Below, in pieces: positions 49,107 to 58,125 of a stretch of 64,000 bases of DNA. Within the stretch, counting starts at the first letter, position 1, and each line of letters opens with the position of its first letter. The notes beneath the pieces were generated by a model. The model worked only from the letters and a program-made list of their open reading frames with translations. It had not been told where the DNA came from and did no database searches. The translations under genes were made by a program, and so were the position numbers. The stretch spans positions 2,480,001-2,544,000 of the forward strand of contig AP024889.1 in NCBI GenBank assembly GCA_024347015.1, in the 5' to 3' direction. The DNA is from Vibrio pectenicida (lineage in GTDB: Bacteria; Pseudomonadota; Gammaproteobacteria; Enterobacterales; Vibrionaceae).

Positions 49107-49135
49107 TATGGGGTTAGGCCTCCACAATCCCCATA
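49107..49135 (-). promoter_or_regulatory. rpsB leader hairpin next to the ribosome binding site
   Basis: On the minus strand TATGGGG and CCCCATA form a 7-bp stem with a 15-nt loop, ending directly before the GAGGAA ribosome binding site. The position fits the S2 autoregulatory leader known in gammaproteobacteria; the match was not tested against a covariance model. Confidence 0.55.
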
Positions 49136-49444
49136 ACTCCGACTGAACTAACGATCAGCACCCCGGAATATGTGACGAATTGTGTGTGATTTAAAGATAT
49201 ATGTTTATTGGAAAGTCATCAGCTTCGCCAAAAAGGAGAGAACAGACAGCATTTCCGGCGCGTTTTATACCATATTTTCACCTGTACTGGCTAGTAAAAA
49301 AACATTCACCCAGATTAACTAAAACGTTTCATGGTGCTAAGCCCATTTCTTAATCCATGAAGAATCATTCTCATTGGCTTTGCTTCCTGATAGAATGCAT
49401 CCATTCGCGCTAATGAGTGCCATTGATTAAATTAGAGAAAACCT
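49136..49444. other. Divergent region between rpsB and map
   Basis: No gene seen. It holds the rpsB promoter and the rest of its leader, and the upstream region of map. Confidence 0.5.
49260..49295 (-). promoter_or_regulatory. Candidate rpsB promoter
   Basis: TATAAA (49263-49268, minus strand) is a good -10 box followed by a GC-rich discriminator (ACGCGCCGG), as in stringently controlled ribosomal promoters. The -35 box is weak. Confidence 0.45.
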
Positions 49445-50323
49445 ATGTCAATCAAGATAAAAACCTCAGCAGAAATTGAACGTATGCGCATAGCGGGTGC
49501 GTTAGCCGCCGAGATCCTTGAAATGATCGAACCTCATATTAAGGAAGGCGTAACAACTGACAAACTTAATCAGATTTGTCATGATTACGGGATTGAAAAA
49601 GGGGCTTATTCAGCGCCTCTTGATTACCACGGATTCCCCAAGTCCATTTGTACATCCATTAATCATATTGTCTGTCATGGCATCCCTGCGTCAAAAGATG
49701 AAGTAGGAAGCAATGGTCAACCAAAGCCAGCTATACTTAAAAATGGAGATATCATAAACGTTGATATCACCGTGATAATTCCAACCGATGAAAATGCAGA
49801 CCTCAGTGTACGCCCGCAAGGCTATCATGGTGATACATCAAAAATGTTCCTCGTTGGTGACGTTTCGCCTGCAGACAAACGCCTTTGCTTGGTAACTCAA
49901 GAAGCTTTATACGTTGGTATGCGCAAAGTAAAACCTGGAGCTACTGTAGGTGATATAGGCACTGCGATTGAAAAATACATCAAGGAAAATAATAAGAGAA
50001 ATCCTCGCAATAAGTTTTCTATTGTGAAAGATTTCTGTGGCCATGGTATTGGCAACGAGTTCCACGAAGAACCACAAATTGTCCATTATAAAAACAACGA
50101 CCGCCGCATTCTGGAAGAAGGAATGTGCTTTACTATTGAACCGATGATCAACAGCGGAAAGTTTGGCGTTACCGTTGATGCCGAGGATGACTGGACTGTG
50201 TATACAGGAGACGGTAAAAAATCAGCCCAGTATGAACACACTATACTAGTCACAGATACGGGTTGTGAAGTTCTCACATTACGCCCAGATGATACCATCC
50301 CACGCATTATGGATAATGCTTAG
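49445..50323 (+). CDS. map: Methionine aminopeptidase type I, long form
   Basis: A 292-residue enzyme removing the N-terminal Met from new proteins. Metal ligands appear in order in INVDITV, YHGDTSKMF, CGHGIGNEFHEEP, FTIEPMIN and QYEHTILVT. It is about 28 residues longer than E. coli MAP because of inserts around SKDEVGSNGQPKPAI, IIPTDENADLSVRPQ and KENNKRNPRNK. This resembles a second MAP paralogue type seen in Vibrio, but the position opposite rpsB is that of the main map gene. A terminator follows. Confidence 0.93.
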   Translation: MSIKIKTSAEIERMRIAGALAAEILEMIEPHIKEGVTTDKLNQICHDYGIEKGAYSAPLDYHGFPKSICTSINHIVCHGIPASKDEVGSNGQPKPAILKNGDIINVDITVIIPTDENADLSVRPQGYHGDTSKMFLVGDVSPADKRLCLVTQEALYVGMRKVKPGATVGDIGTAIEKYIKENNKRNPRNKFSIVKDFCGHGIGNEFHEEPQIVHYKNNDRRILEEGMCFTIEPMINSGKFGVTVDAEDDWTVYTGDGKKSAQYEHTILVTDTGCEVLTLRPDDTIPRIMDNA

Positions 50324-50333
50324 TTTCACCGTA

Positions 50334-50365
50334 AAATATCCTCACTTCCTCGAGGATATTTTTTT
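50334..50365 (+). terminator. Terminator of map
   Basis: AAATATCCTC and GAGGATATTT pair across an 8-nt loop, followed by TTTTATT. Confidence 0.9.
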
Positions 50366-50421
50366 ATTCTCGGCATTTTGGTAGATTGTTACACTATGGA
50401 TGCTTTGCACGGATTTGCCAT

Positions 50422-53043
50422 ATGTGTTATCAATCACCTTTAAGTTTGCTGGACAACCAAATATCAATCTCTGAACTTAAGTCTCAACTTAAGAAATTTG
50501 CTGATCACCAAAAAAACGAATTCATCAATCACCACTCAATCACTGAACTTGTGTTTGGTCGTGCAAAATATATGGATTTACTTCTCAATAGACTCTGGCA
50601 ACATTTTGGTTTTACTCAACACTATCATGTCAGCTTAGTCGCCGTCGGTGGCTATGGCAGAGGTGAATTACATCCTCTTTCGGATATTGATATATTGATA
50701 GTCTCCGAGCAATCCCTGCCAGAGGATCTGAATGGAAAAATCAGTAGCTTTATCACTCTATTATGGGATCTTAAACTCGAAATTGGGCATGCAGTAAGAA
50801 CCATTGAAGAATGTTCATCTATTGGGCGAGAAGACTTAACTGTTGCAACCAATTTACAAGAAGCTCGACTATTGTGCGGCTGTGAAGAAACCTTCAACAA
50901 ACTAAATCAAGCAATCCACTCCGAATCATTTTGGCCTAGTGACATTTTCTATAAAGCTAAGGTCCAAGAACAGCGAGACCGTCATTCAAGGTACCATGAC
51001 ACTACCTACAATTTAGAGCCAGACATCAAATCAACACCAGGCGGCTTACGTGATATTCATACCTTAAGTTGGATTGCAAGGCGGCATTTTGGTGCCACAT
51101 CTTTGCTTGAAATGAGCGAGTATGGCTTCCTAACCGATGCCGAATACCGTGAATTGCTAGAGTGCCAAGATTATCTTTGGCGCGTTCGTTTTGCTCTCCA
51201 CTTACAACTAAAAAGATACGACAATAGGCTGACTTTCGCCCATCAAGTGCAAGTCGCAGAATGTCTTGGCTTTGTTGGTGAAGCTAATAGTGGCATTGAG
51301 ATGATGATGAAAGAGTTCTATCGTACACTCAGACGTGTCGCTGAACTCAACAAGATGTTACTTAAGCTTTTTGACCAAGCCATTTTAGAGAATGGTATTG
51401 AGAGTGCACCAGTCATTCTAAGTAGAGACTTTCAAAGGCGAGGACCTTTAATAGAGGCGCGTAAGCCAGCATTATTTCAATCTCGCCCAGAAACGATTCT
51501 TGATATGTTTTTGCATATTGCTAATGATTCAACGATCGAAAGTGTCGCTCCAGCAACGCTTCGACAATTGAGAACCGCTCGACGTCGATTAAATAAATTC
51601 CTTCACACTATTCCAATAGCACGTAAAAAATTTATCGAGATTTGTCGCCACCCTAACTCACTTACCAGAGCATTCACTTTAATGCATAAACTTGGTGTGC
51701 TCGCAACCTATTTGCCTCAATGGAGTCAAATTGTTGGTCAGATGCAGTTTGACTTATTCCATGTGTATACCGTTGATGAGCATAGTATTCGCCTTCTTAA
51801 ACATATTAATACCTTTAACCAACCAGAAAATCACTCCAAGCACCCCATTTGTTGTGAAGTATTTCCTCGTATACAAAAAAAGGAACTGCTGATCATCGCT
51901 GCCATATTTCATGATATTGCCAAAGGCCGTGGTGGCAACCATTCTATCCTTGGTGCAGATGAAGCTTACGAATTCTGTATAGAGCACGGCTTATCCAACC
52001 CAGAAGCTAAACTGGTTTCTTGGCTAGTCAGATACCATTTATTAATGTCAGTGACAGCTCAAAGACGTGATATTTACGATCCTGATGTGATCAGCGAATT
52101 CGCGAAACAAGTTCGAGATGAAGAATACTTAGAATATTTAGTTTGCTTAACCGTCGCAGATATCTGCGCAACTAACCCAAGTTTATGGAATAGTTGGAAA
52201 CGTACATTATTGGCCGAGTTATTTTATTCGACTCAAAGAGCGTTGCGCAGAGGATTAGAAAATCCTGTTGATGTACGAGAAAGGATTCGTCACAACCAAC
52301 AACTCGCCTCAGCTCAGCTACGCAAGGAAGGTTTTAACTCTAGAGAGATAGAAGTACTGTGGCAAAGATTCAAGGCCGATTATTTTTTACGTCATTCACA
52401 TAAACAAATTGCTTGGCATTGCTCGCACCTGCTTCGCCACAGCGATCATAGCCAACCTTTGATTTTAATTTCAAAAAAGGCAACTCGTGGTGGCACAGAA
52501 GTCTTTGTCTATAACCGTGATCAGCATGCACTTTTCGCAACCATTGTCGCTGAATTAGACAGGAGAAATTTCAACGTACATGATGCTCAGGTAATGACAA
52601 GTAAGGATGGTTATGTACTCGATACCTTTATGGTACTCGATCAACACGGCAATACTATCGATGAAAACCGCCATAATGCCGTTATTAAACATTTGGTTCG
52701 AGTTCTTAGAGATGGGCGTACAACTAAAATAAAGACCCGTAGGCCCCATAGAAACCTGCAACACTTCAAAGTCAAAACTCGAATTGAATTCCTGCCTGCA
52801 AAAGGTAAAAAGCGCACCTTTCTAGAATTTGTTGCTCTCGATACTCCCGGTCTATTAGCCGTTGTTGGGGCGACATTTTCCGACTTAAATTTGCATCTCC
52901 ATGCAGCTAAGATCACTACGATAGGTGAACGTGCAGAAGACTTATTTATCATTACAAATGCACATGGTATTAAACTGACTGACGAGGAAGAATTACAGCT
53001 TAATGAGCGACTCATAGAGAATATTGCCAAGTTAGCCCCATAA
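50422..53043 (+). CDS. glnD: Bifunctional uridylyltransferase/uridylyl-removing enzyme GlnD
   Basis: An 873-residue nitrogen sensor. The nucleotidyltransferase site is VAVGGYGRGELHPLSDIDILI (about residues 75-95); the HD domain has IAAIFHDIAKGRGGNHSILGADEA (about 495-520); two ACT domains close the protein (TEVFVYNRDQHALFATIVAELDRR and LEFVALDTPGLLAVVGATFSDL). It adds UMP to Tyr51 of GlnB (encoded at 27328) when glutamine is low and removes it when high. The Met at 50422 is chosen because it gives the usual family length; an in-frame TTG at 50386 is an unlikely start. Confidence 0.96.
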   Translation: MCYQSPLSLLDNQISISELKSQLKKFADHQKNEFINHHSITELVFGRAKYMDLLLNRLWQHFGFTQHYHVSLVAVGGYGRGELHPLSDIDILIVSEQSLPEDLNGKISSFITLLWDLKLEIGHAVRTIEECSSIGREDLTVATNLQEARLLCGCEETFNKLNQAIHSESFWPSDIFYKAKVQEQRDRHSRYHDTTYNLEPDIKSTPGGLRDIHTLSWIARRHFGATSLLEMSEYGFLTDAEYRELLECQDYLWRVRFALHLQLKRYDNRLTFAHQVQVAECLGFVGEANSGIEMMMKEFYRTLRRVAELNKMLLKLFDQAILENGIESAPVILSRDFQRRGPLIEARKPALFQSRPETILDMFLHIANDSTIESVAPATLRQLRTARRRLNKFLHTIPIARKKFIEICRHPNSLTRAFTLMHKLGVLATYLPQWSQIVGQMQFDLFHVYTVDEHSIRLLKHINTFNQPENHSKHPICCEVFPRIQKKELLIIAAIFHDIAKGRGGNHSILGADEAYEFCIEHGLSNPEAKLVSWLVRYHLLMSVTAQRRDIYDPDVISEFAKQVRDEEYLEYLVCLTVADICATNPSLWNSWKRTLLAELFYSTQRALRRGLENPVDVRERIRHNQQLASAQLRKEGFNSREIEVLWQRFKADYFLRHSHKQIAWHCSHLLRHSDHSQPLILISKKATRGGTEVFVYNRDQHALFATIVAELDRRNFNVHDAQVMTSKDGYVLDTFMVLDQHGNTIDENRHNAVIKHLVRVLRDGRTTKIKTRRPHRNLQHFKVKTRIEFLPAKGKKRTFLEFVALDTPGLLAVVGATFSDLNLHLHAAKITTIGERAEDLFIITNAHGIKLTDEEELQLNERLIENIAKLAP

Positions 53044-53171
53044 GCGATCTCGTCCACAAGTTACAAAGGTGGCCCGGAAATCAACTACCTCCAACCAGAT
53101 TCCACTGCTACATTAGTGGAACTAGTTGTCATGTAAATCATTAACTCAGATTTAAACATAAGAGGTCGCCT

Positions 53172-53555
53172 ATGTTCCCACACCTCAAAGCTTTAGGGAT
53201 TCAAGAGCCTAAACAAATTGAACGTTATTCCCTCAGACAAGAAGCTCATAAAGACGTATTAAAAATCTACTTTCGCAAACAAAAAGGTGAGCTGTTTGCA
53301 AAAAGTGTTAAATTCAAATATCCGCGTCAGGTAAAAAATGTCTTGGTGGATGGAGGCAGCAATAAGTACAGGGAAATCACTGAAATCAATCGCAATCTAA
53401 CGCTTATTATTGACGAGTTAAACACACTTACTAAGCCTGAAAAGCTAGCTAAAGTCGATACTAAAGAAAAAATCCTTTCCGATCTACGCCATCTTGAAAA
53501 AGTCGTATCAAGTAAGATAGCAGAAATTGAAGCCGATCTTGAGAAACTCAAATAA
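53172..53555 (+). CDS. yaeH: UPF0325/DUF3461 family protein (YaeH-like)
   Basis: A 127-residue cytoplasmic protein with no known activity. It matches E. coli YaeH along its whole length ([66 protein letters not shown]). The gene follows glnD, as yaeH lies near map-glnD-dapD in enterobacteria. AAGAGG precedes the ATG, and a terminator follows. Confidence 0.88.
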   Translation: MFPHLKALGIQEPKQIERYSLRQEAHKDVLKIYFRKQKGELFAKSVKFKYPRQVKNVLVDGGSNKYREITEINRNLTLIIDELNTLTKPEKLAKVDTKEKILSDLRHLEKVVSSKIAEIEADLEKLK

Positions 53556-53560
53556 AGCAA

Positions 53561-53583
53561 AATAGGAGCAAAAAGCTCCTATT
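53561..53583 (+). terminator. Terminator of the yaeH-like gene
   Basis: AATAGGAGC-AAAAA-GCTCCTATT, a perfect 9-bp stem; only AT-rich sequence follows. Confidence 0.75.
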
Positions 53584-53646
53584 AATAATTAGTAAACTCG
53601 ATATCTTCAGTTATCTAAAGTAACCAAATACAAGCTCTAACTTTGC

Positions 53647-54150
53647 TCATACCCAACCAGCATATTTTCCGACTAAATAAAGAGAGGCGAACGCCATAAC
53701 ACCAGCCACAATATCATCAAGCATGATACCAAAACCACCATGGACATGCTTATCCAACCAGCTAATCGGCCAAGGCTTAACCATATCGAAAAACCTGAAA
53801 AGCACAAATCCCGTTAATAACCATTTCCAATCTGTTGTAGAAAGATGAAATAAAGGGACAACAAGCATTGTGATCCAAAAGCCCACAAATTCATCCCACA
53901 CAATAGCACCATGATCGTGGACACCCATATCATTTGAAGTTACTTGGCATATTTTGTTTCCGACCAATGCCGCTACCACAAGGGTAAAGATATAGGCGGG
54001 CAAAGGTAATTGAGCTAACAAAAGATAAAACGGGATAGCAGCCAGTGTTCCCACAGTTCCTGGCATAATGGGTGATAAACCACTGCCGAAACCTGTTGCC
54101 AGAAGGTGCCAAGGGTTTTTAAGCGAAATAAATACTAACGGATTTGTCAT
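53647..54150 (-). CDS. pgpA: Phosphatidylglycerophosphatase A
   Basis: A 167-residue inner-membrane protein with four hydrophobic segments. The family blocks are FGSGLSPIMPGTVGTLAAIPFY, HDHGAIVWDEFVGFWITM and FRFFDMVKPWPISWLDKHVHGGFGIMLDDIVAG, carrying the acidic metal residues. It dephosphorylates phosphatidylglycerophosphate to phosphatidylglycerol. It lies 8 bp after thiL, the standard nusB-thiL-pgpA order. Confidence 0.95.
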   Translation of the reverse strand: MTNPLVFISLKNPWHLLATGFGSGLSPIMPGTVGTLAAIPFYLLLAQLPLPAYIFTLVVAALVGNKICQVTSNDMGVHDHGAIVWDEFVGFWITMLVVPLFHLSTTDWKWLLTGFVLFRFFDMVKPWPISWLDKHVHGGFGIMLDDIVAGVMAFASLYLVGKYAGWV

Positions 54151-54158
54151 ATTACTAA

Positions 54159-55130
54159 TTAATCTTGTTGAAAATGGTCGAAACCCTGCAGAGCCCAGTC
54201 CACAGTTTTTCCTTTATTAGACAATTCAAAAAAATCTTTAGGGCGTATTTGACCGATGCAGCTAACTTTACAGCCACAATGTGCAAGTGCGATATCAATC
54301 ATACCTTTATGTTGCTCAGGTACGGTAAAACACAATTCATATTCCTCACCACTGGTGAGTGCGTAATGTTGGGCTTTATCTATACTGCCCATAAATTGAA
54401 TAAGTTGGTTAGAAACTGGTAACTGGGTAATTTCCAGATGAGCACCAACACCCGAGCGTTTAAGAACATGCTTTAGATCAGCAACAAGCCCATCAGAAAT
54501 ATCAATGGCAGAGCTTGCAATGCCAAGCAAAGCTTGGCCAGCTAAAATACGTGGAGTTGACAAGTAGTGAGACTTCTCAAGCTGCTCGGCAAATGGCTTA
54601 TTACGTAACTCTGTTTTAAGAATGACATCCAATCCAGCCTTACTATCACCCAGCTCCCCTGTTACATATATCCAGTCACCCACTTGAGCACCATCTCGCC
54701 TCAACGCCTTATCGGGATCAACAAATCCCTGCACGGTGAATGTCAGACTTAATGGCCCTTTGGTAGTATCGCCACCAATTAACTGGATGCCAAAATAGTT
54801 CGCAAGCTCAAAAAAGGAATCACAAAAAGGCGCTAACCAAGATTCATCTAACTCAGGAAGCGTTAAAGCAAAAGAAACCCATGCAGGTGTTGCCCCCATT
54901 GCAGCCAAATCACTAATATTAGCCGCCAATGCTTTATGTGCTATCCAAGCTGGATTAGCATCTTCAAGGAAATGGGTACCCGCTACTAGAGTATCGGTAC
55001 TAATAGCTAAAGACATGCCATTAGGTGCCTTAACTAAAGCACAATCGTCCCCTGCCGCCAACAACACATCTTTACGTGGTGATTGTCGACCTACAAAATA
55101 TTTATCAATTAGATTAAATTCACCAAACAT
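54159..55130 (-). CDS. thiL: Thiamine-monophosphate kinase
   Basis: A 323-residue enzyme of the PurM/AIR synthase fold. LLAAGDDCALVKAP and ISTDTLVAGTHFLEDANP hold the metal/phosphate residues; AANISDLAAMGATPAWVSFAL, LIGGDTTKGPLSLTFTVQG and IDISDGLVADLKHVL are further signatures. It makes thiamine diphosphate. The start MFGEFNLIDKYF is used because the longer frame begins inside the terminator hairpin upstream. It is downstream of nusB. Confidence 0.95.
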   Translation of the reverse strand: MFGEFNLIDKYFVGRQSPRKDVLLAAGDDCALVKAPNGMSLAISTDTLVAGTHFLEDANPAWIAHKALAANISDLAAMGATPAWVSFALTLPELDESWLAPFCDSFFELANYFGIQLIGGDTTKGPLSLTFTVQGFVDPDKALRRDGAQVGDWIYVTGELGDSKAGLDVILKTELRNKPFAEQLEKSHYLSTPRILAGQALLGIASSAIDISDGLVADLKHVLKRSGVGAHLEITQLPVSNQLIQFMGSIDKAQHYALTSGEEYELCFTVPEQHKGMIDIALAHCGCKVSCIGQIRPKDFFELSNKGKTVDWALQGFDHFQQD

Positions 55131-55154
55131 AATATTCAATGTAACGTGCGATAT

Positions 55155-55184
55155 AAAAAAGGTCAGCATTTGCTGACCTTTTTT
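55155..55184. terminator. Strong terminator between nusB and thiL
   Basis: AAAAAAGGTCAGCA and TGCTGACCTTTTTT form a 14-bp perfect stem with a TT between, giving U-runs in both directions. It lies inside the conserved nusB-thiL gene order, so thiL needs read-through or its own promoter. Confidence 0.9.
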
Positions 55185-55186
55185 AA

Positions 55187-55663
55187 TTATTTTGACTGTT
55201 TTTTACGTACATGTGGTGCGGCTTTATCCAAAACGCCATTCACAAACTTATGACTTTCTTCCGCAGCAAAGACTTTTGCCAATTCTATAGCTTCATTAAT
55301 AACGACTTTGTATGGTACATCTTCACGGCGAGTCATTTCATACATTGCAAGGCGGAGCAAGGCCAGCTCCATCATATCCAAATCTTGCATCGGACGAGCA
55401 GTATAGGGACGGATCTTACTATCCAGTTCCATGTGACTTAACACAACACCTGTTAGAAGGTCACGGAAGTATACAACATCAGTATCTGGTGCAATCAATG
55501 CAGGCTCAGCAGCATGATGTTCTTCTTCATCATATTTGCCGCCAGATAAAAACTGCTCTTCAATAGTGGCAACATTTTCTTTAGTAATTTGCCATGAGTA
55601 GATCGCTTGCAGAGCGAATCGACGTGCATTACGACGTGCGGCTGGTTTCACACTGGCCCCCAT
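55187..55663 (-). CDS. nusB: Transcription antitermination factor NusB
   Basis: A 158-residue all-helical RNA-binding protein. The start has [23 protein letters not shown], and the conserved C-terminal blocks are [34 protein letters not shown] and [14 protein letters not shown]. With NusE it binds boxA in rRNA leaders. Its start codon overlaps the ribH stop by one base, so translation is coupled. Confidence 0.96.
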   Translation of the reverse strand: MGASVKPAARRNARRFALQAIYSWQITKENVATIEEQFLSGGKYDEEEHHAAEPALIAPDTDVVYFRDLLTGVVLSHMELDSKIRPYTARPMQDLDMMELALLRLAMYEMTRREDVPYKVVINEAIELAKVFAAEESHKFVNGVLDKAAPHVRKKQSK

Positions 55664-56133
55664 TAGGAATCTATTTCAGATAGAACGTTAATCATTTCAA
55701 GTGCGCTTAGTGCGGCCTCTGCACCTTTATTACCAGCCTTGGTTCCCGCGCGCTCAATTGCTTGGTCAATTGTATCAACAGTTAGAACTCCAAATGCAAC
55801 TGGAAGGCTAAATTCCAACGACACTTGAGCCAAACCCTTGTTACACTCACTGCAAACATAATCAAAATGAGGTGTACCGCCGCGGATTACTGTACCTAGT
55901 GATACAATTGCATCAAACTTACCCGTTTTTGCTACACGTTGGGCAACTAAAGGAAGCTCAATTGCACCAGGGCAGCGAACAACTGTAATGTTATCATCAC
56001 CAATTTGCCCGTGACGCTTTAAAGTATCGATTGCACCAGATAATAGACTTTCGTTAATAAAACTGTTGAAACGAGAAATAACGATAGCAATTTTTGCATT
56101 TGGCGCTGGGAAGCCACCCTCAATCACTTTCAT
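55663..56133 (-). CDS. ribH: 6,7-dimethyl-8-ribityllumazine synthase
   Basis: A 156-residue protein. The start [23 protein letters not shown] has AAGGA six bases upstream; a longer frame to 56184 lacks support. [44 protein letters not shown] is the lumazine synthase core. It condenses the RibBA and RibD products, giving the substrate of RibE. It is followed by nusB with a 1-base overlap. Confidence 0.96.
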   Translation of the reverse strand: MKVIEGGFPAPNAKIAIVISRFNSFINESLLSGAIDTLKRHGQIGDDNITVVRCPGAIELPLVAQRVAKTGKFDAIVSLGTVIRGGTPHFDYVCSECNKGLAQVSLEFSLPVAFGVLTVDTIDQAIERAGTKAGNKGAEAALSALEMINVLSEIDS

Positions 56134-56295
56134 AAGCTTTCCTTTAACTATGTTCATCAAGTGAGAATCGCCGGATTCTAGCACAAACCTGTGATCAATA
56201 TCTAATGGAAATTTGCCATTCCTAAGTAAGCAGGGCAGCTCTCAAAAGATGTACCTGAATGGTTATTTTAGCTAAGAAGTTATTCAATCGTGATA

Positions 56296-57405
56296 TTATT
56301 CACAAACATACTCAACCACATTCAGACCAAATCCACCCAACGCGTGATACTTTTTATTCGTTGAGGATAGAAGACGCATGTCATGGACACCAATATCAGC
56401 TAGGATCTGCGAACCAACCCCTACACGTCGTGAGGTTCCCTGCTTTTTAACTAATGTAGGCGCATGTCCTTTATCCTGAGCTTCAAACATTTTCATACGA
56501 TGGATAAGAAGCTCTGTCGATTCTTCATTACCAAGAATAACCAACACACCTCCATCTTCACCAATACGCTTCATCGCTTTATCTAAAGTCCAACTACGTT
56601 CTGCATTTCTATCACTACGCAACAAATCTGTAAAAGTATCTTGTAAATGAACTCGTACTAAAGGTGTTTGATTAGAAATATCACCTTTACACAAGGCATA
56701 GTGGACTTGGTTATCAATAGTATCTCTATAGGTAAGCAATTCAAACTCACCATATTCAGTTGGTAATAGGCATTTAGCTACACGCTCAATCGTCGTCTCG
56801 GTGTTATTGCGATGCTCGATAAGGTCAGCAATTGTACCAAGTTTTATACCATGCTTTTCGGCAAATACTTCTAAGTCAGGACGACGAGCCATAGTGCCAT
56901 CTTCATTGAGAATTTCTACTATAACTCCAGCAGGCTCAAGCCCCGCTAATCTTGCAAGATCACAACCTGCCTCCGTGTGACCTGCACGAGTCAAAACCCC
57001 TCCTTCCTGCGCGGCAAGGGGGAAAATATGCCCAGGCTGAACCAGATCAGCCGCTTTTGCATCGATGGCAACCGCGGCTTGTACAGTTTTAGCCCTATCA
57101 GCAGCAGAAATGCCGGTTGTCACTCCCTGGGCCGCTTCTATTGAAACAGTAAAATTCGTGGTGTACTGCGCATTGTTATCTTGCACCATAGGGGGAAGAC
57201 CTAAGCTTTCGCAACGCTCTTTTGTCATAGTCAGACAAATAAGGCCTCGCCCATAGGTCGCCATAAAGTTAATTGCTTCAGAGGTCACATGTTCCGCTGC
57301 CATGATTAGATCGCCTTCATTTTCACGATCTTCATCATCCATCAAAATAACCATTTTTCCTAAACGAATGTCTTCTATGATCTCTTGCGGCGTACTAATT
57401 GGCAT
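56296..57405 (-). CDS. ribB: 3,4-dihydroxy-2-butanone 4-phosphate synthase with degenerate GTP cyclohydrolase II domain
   Basis: A 369-residue two-domain protein. Residues 1-205 are a complete DHBP synthase: [63 protein letters not shown]. The second half has the GTP cyclohydrolase II fold ([15 protein letters not shown] at the end) but lacks the zinc cysteines: the site normally reading HxECLTGDxFGSLRCDC is [18 protein letters not shown] here. GCH II activity is therefore unlikely, and a separate ribA is expected elsewhere. No FMN riboswitch is visible in the short upstream gap. It lies in the ribD-ribE-ribB-ribH operon. Confidence 0.92.
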   Translation of the reverse strand: MPISTPQEIIEDIRLGKMVILMDDEDRENEGDLIMAAEHVTSEAINFMATYGRGLICLTMTKERCESLGLPPMVQDNNAQYTTNFTVSIEAAQGVTTGISAADRAKTVQAAVAIDAKAADLVQPGHIFPLAAQEGGVLTRAGHTEAGCDLARLAGLEPAGVIVEILNEDGTMARRPDLEVFAEKHGIKLGTIADLIEHRNNTETTIERVAKCLLPTEYGEFELLTYRDTIDNQVHYALCKGDISNQTPLVRVHLQDTFTDLLRSDRNAERSWTLDKAMKRIGEDGGVLVILGNEESTELLIHRMKMFEAQDKGHAPTLVKKQGTSRRVGVGSQILADIGVHDMRLLSSTNKKYHALGGFGLNVVEYVCE

Positions 57406-57472
57406 TGCTTGATTCCTGTTATTGATGCAGTTAACAATATTATATTTTTTTAGAGCAGCGTGTAGTGTTTAA

Positions 57473-58123
57473 TCACGCAAAACCATGTTGCTGAAGGAAT
57501 TCCATAGTTAATCGTGACTCTGGCTGTGAAGATTGACTGTTCAAAAGACGTTCCATATAACGAGCTAACACGTCAACTTCAAGGTTCACTTTACGCCCAA
57601 CATGAAAGTCAGCAATTGTCGTTTCTTCTCCAGTATGTGGCACAATCGTTAGCTTGAAAGCATCTTTACGCAACGCATTGACAGTCAAACTAATGCCATC
57701 AACGGTTACTGAACCTTTTTCAGCAAGGTATTTACACAATTCTGAGGGCATAGATACCCAAAACTCTATTGCTCGTCCCACTTGATTACGTTCAACAATT
57801 TCTCCCACCCCATCGACATGCCCTGAGACGATATGGCCACCAAATCGAGTTGTCGGTAACATCGCTTTTTCTAAATTGACCTTACTACCAACTTGGTAGT
57901 CAGTAAAGCCTGTTTTATTAAGCGTCTCAAGTGACAAATCGGCACTATAACTCGTAGCGTTACAATTGATAACAGTGAGACAAACACCATTTGTAGCAAT
58001 ACTATCACCAAGTTTGACATCCGACATATCGAGCTTACCAACCTCAACAGTAACACTGATGTCTTCACCTTTAGGGGTAATTGCTGTCAGTGTCCCAACA
58101 GCTTCAATAATTCCTGTAAACAT
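57473..58123 (-). CDS. ribE: Riboflavin synthase alpha chain
   Basis: A 216-residue protein of two similar lumazine-binding barrels: MFTGIIEAVGTL with IATNGVCLTV in the first, and GHIVSGHVDGVGEIV with KGSVTVDGISLTVN in the second. It converts two molecules of lumazine into riboflavin. It starts 2 bp from ribD and belongs to the same operon. Confidence 0.96.
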   Translation of the reverse strand: MFTGIIEAVGTLTAITPKGEDISVTVEVGKLDMSDVKLGDSIATNGVCLTVINCNATSYSADLSLETLNKTGFTDYQVGSKVNLEKAMLPTTRFGGHIVSGHVDGVGEIVERNQVGRAIEFWVSMPSELCKYLAEKGSVTVDGISLTVNALRKDAFKLTIVPHTGEETTIADFHVGRKVNLEVDVLARYMERLLNSQSSQPESRLTMEFLQQHGFA

Positions 58124-58125
58124 AA

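Noticed and set aside
54165..54422. 85-codon plus-strand frame antisense to thiL
   Set aside because: It lies wholly within the well-supported thiL gene and has no features of its own.
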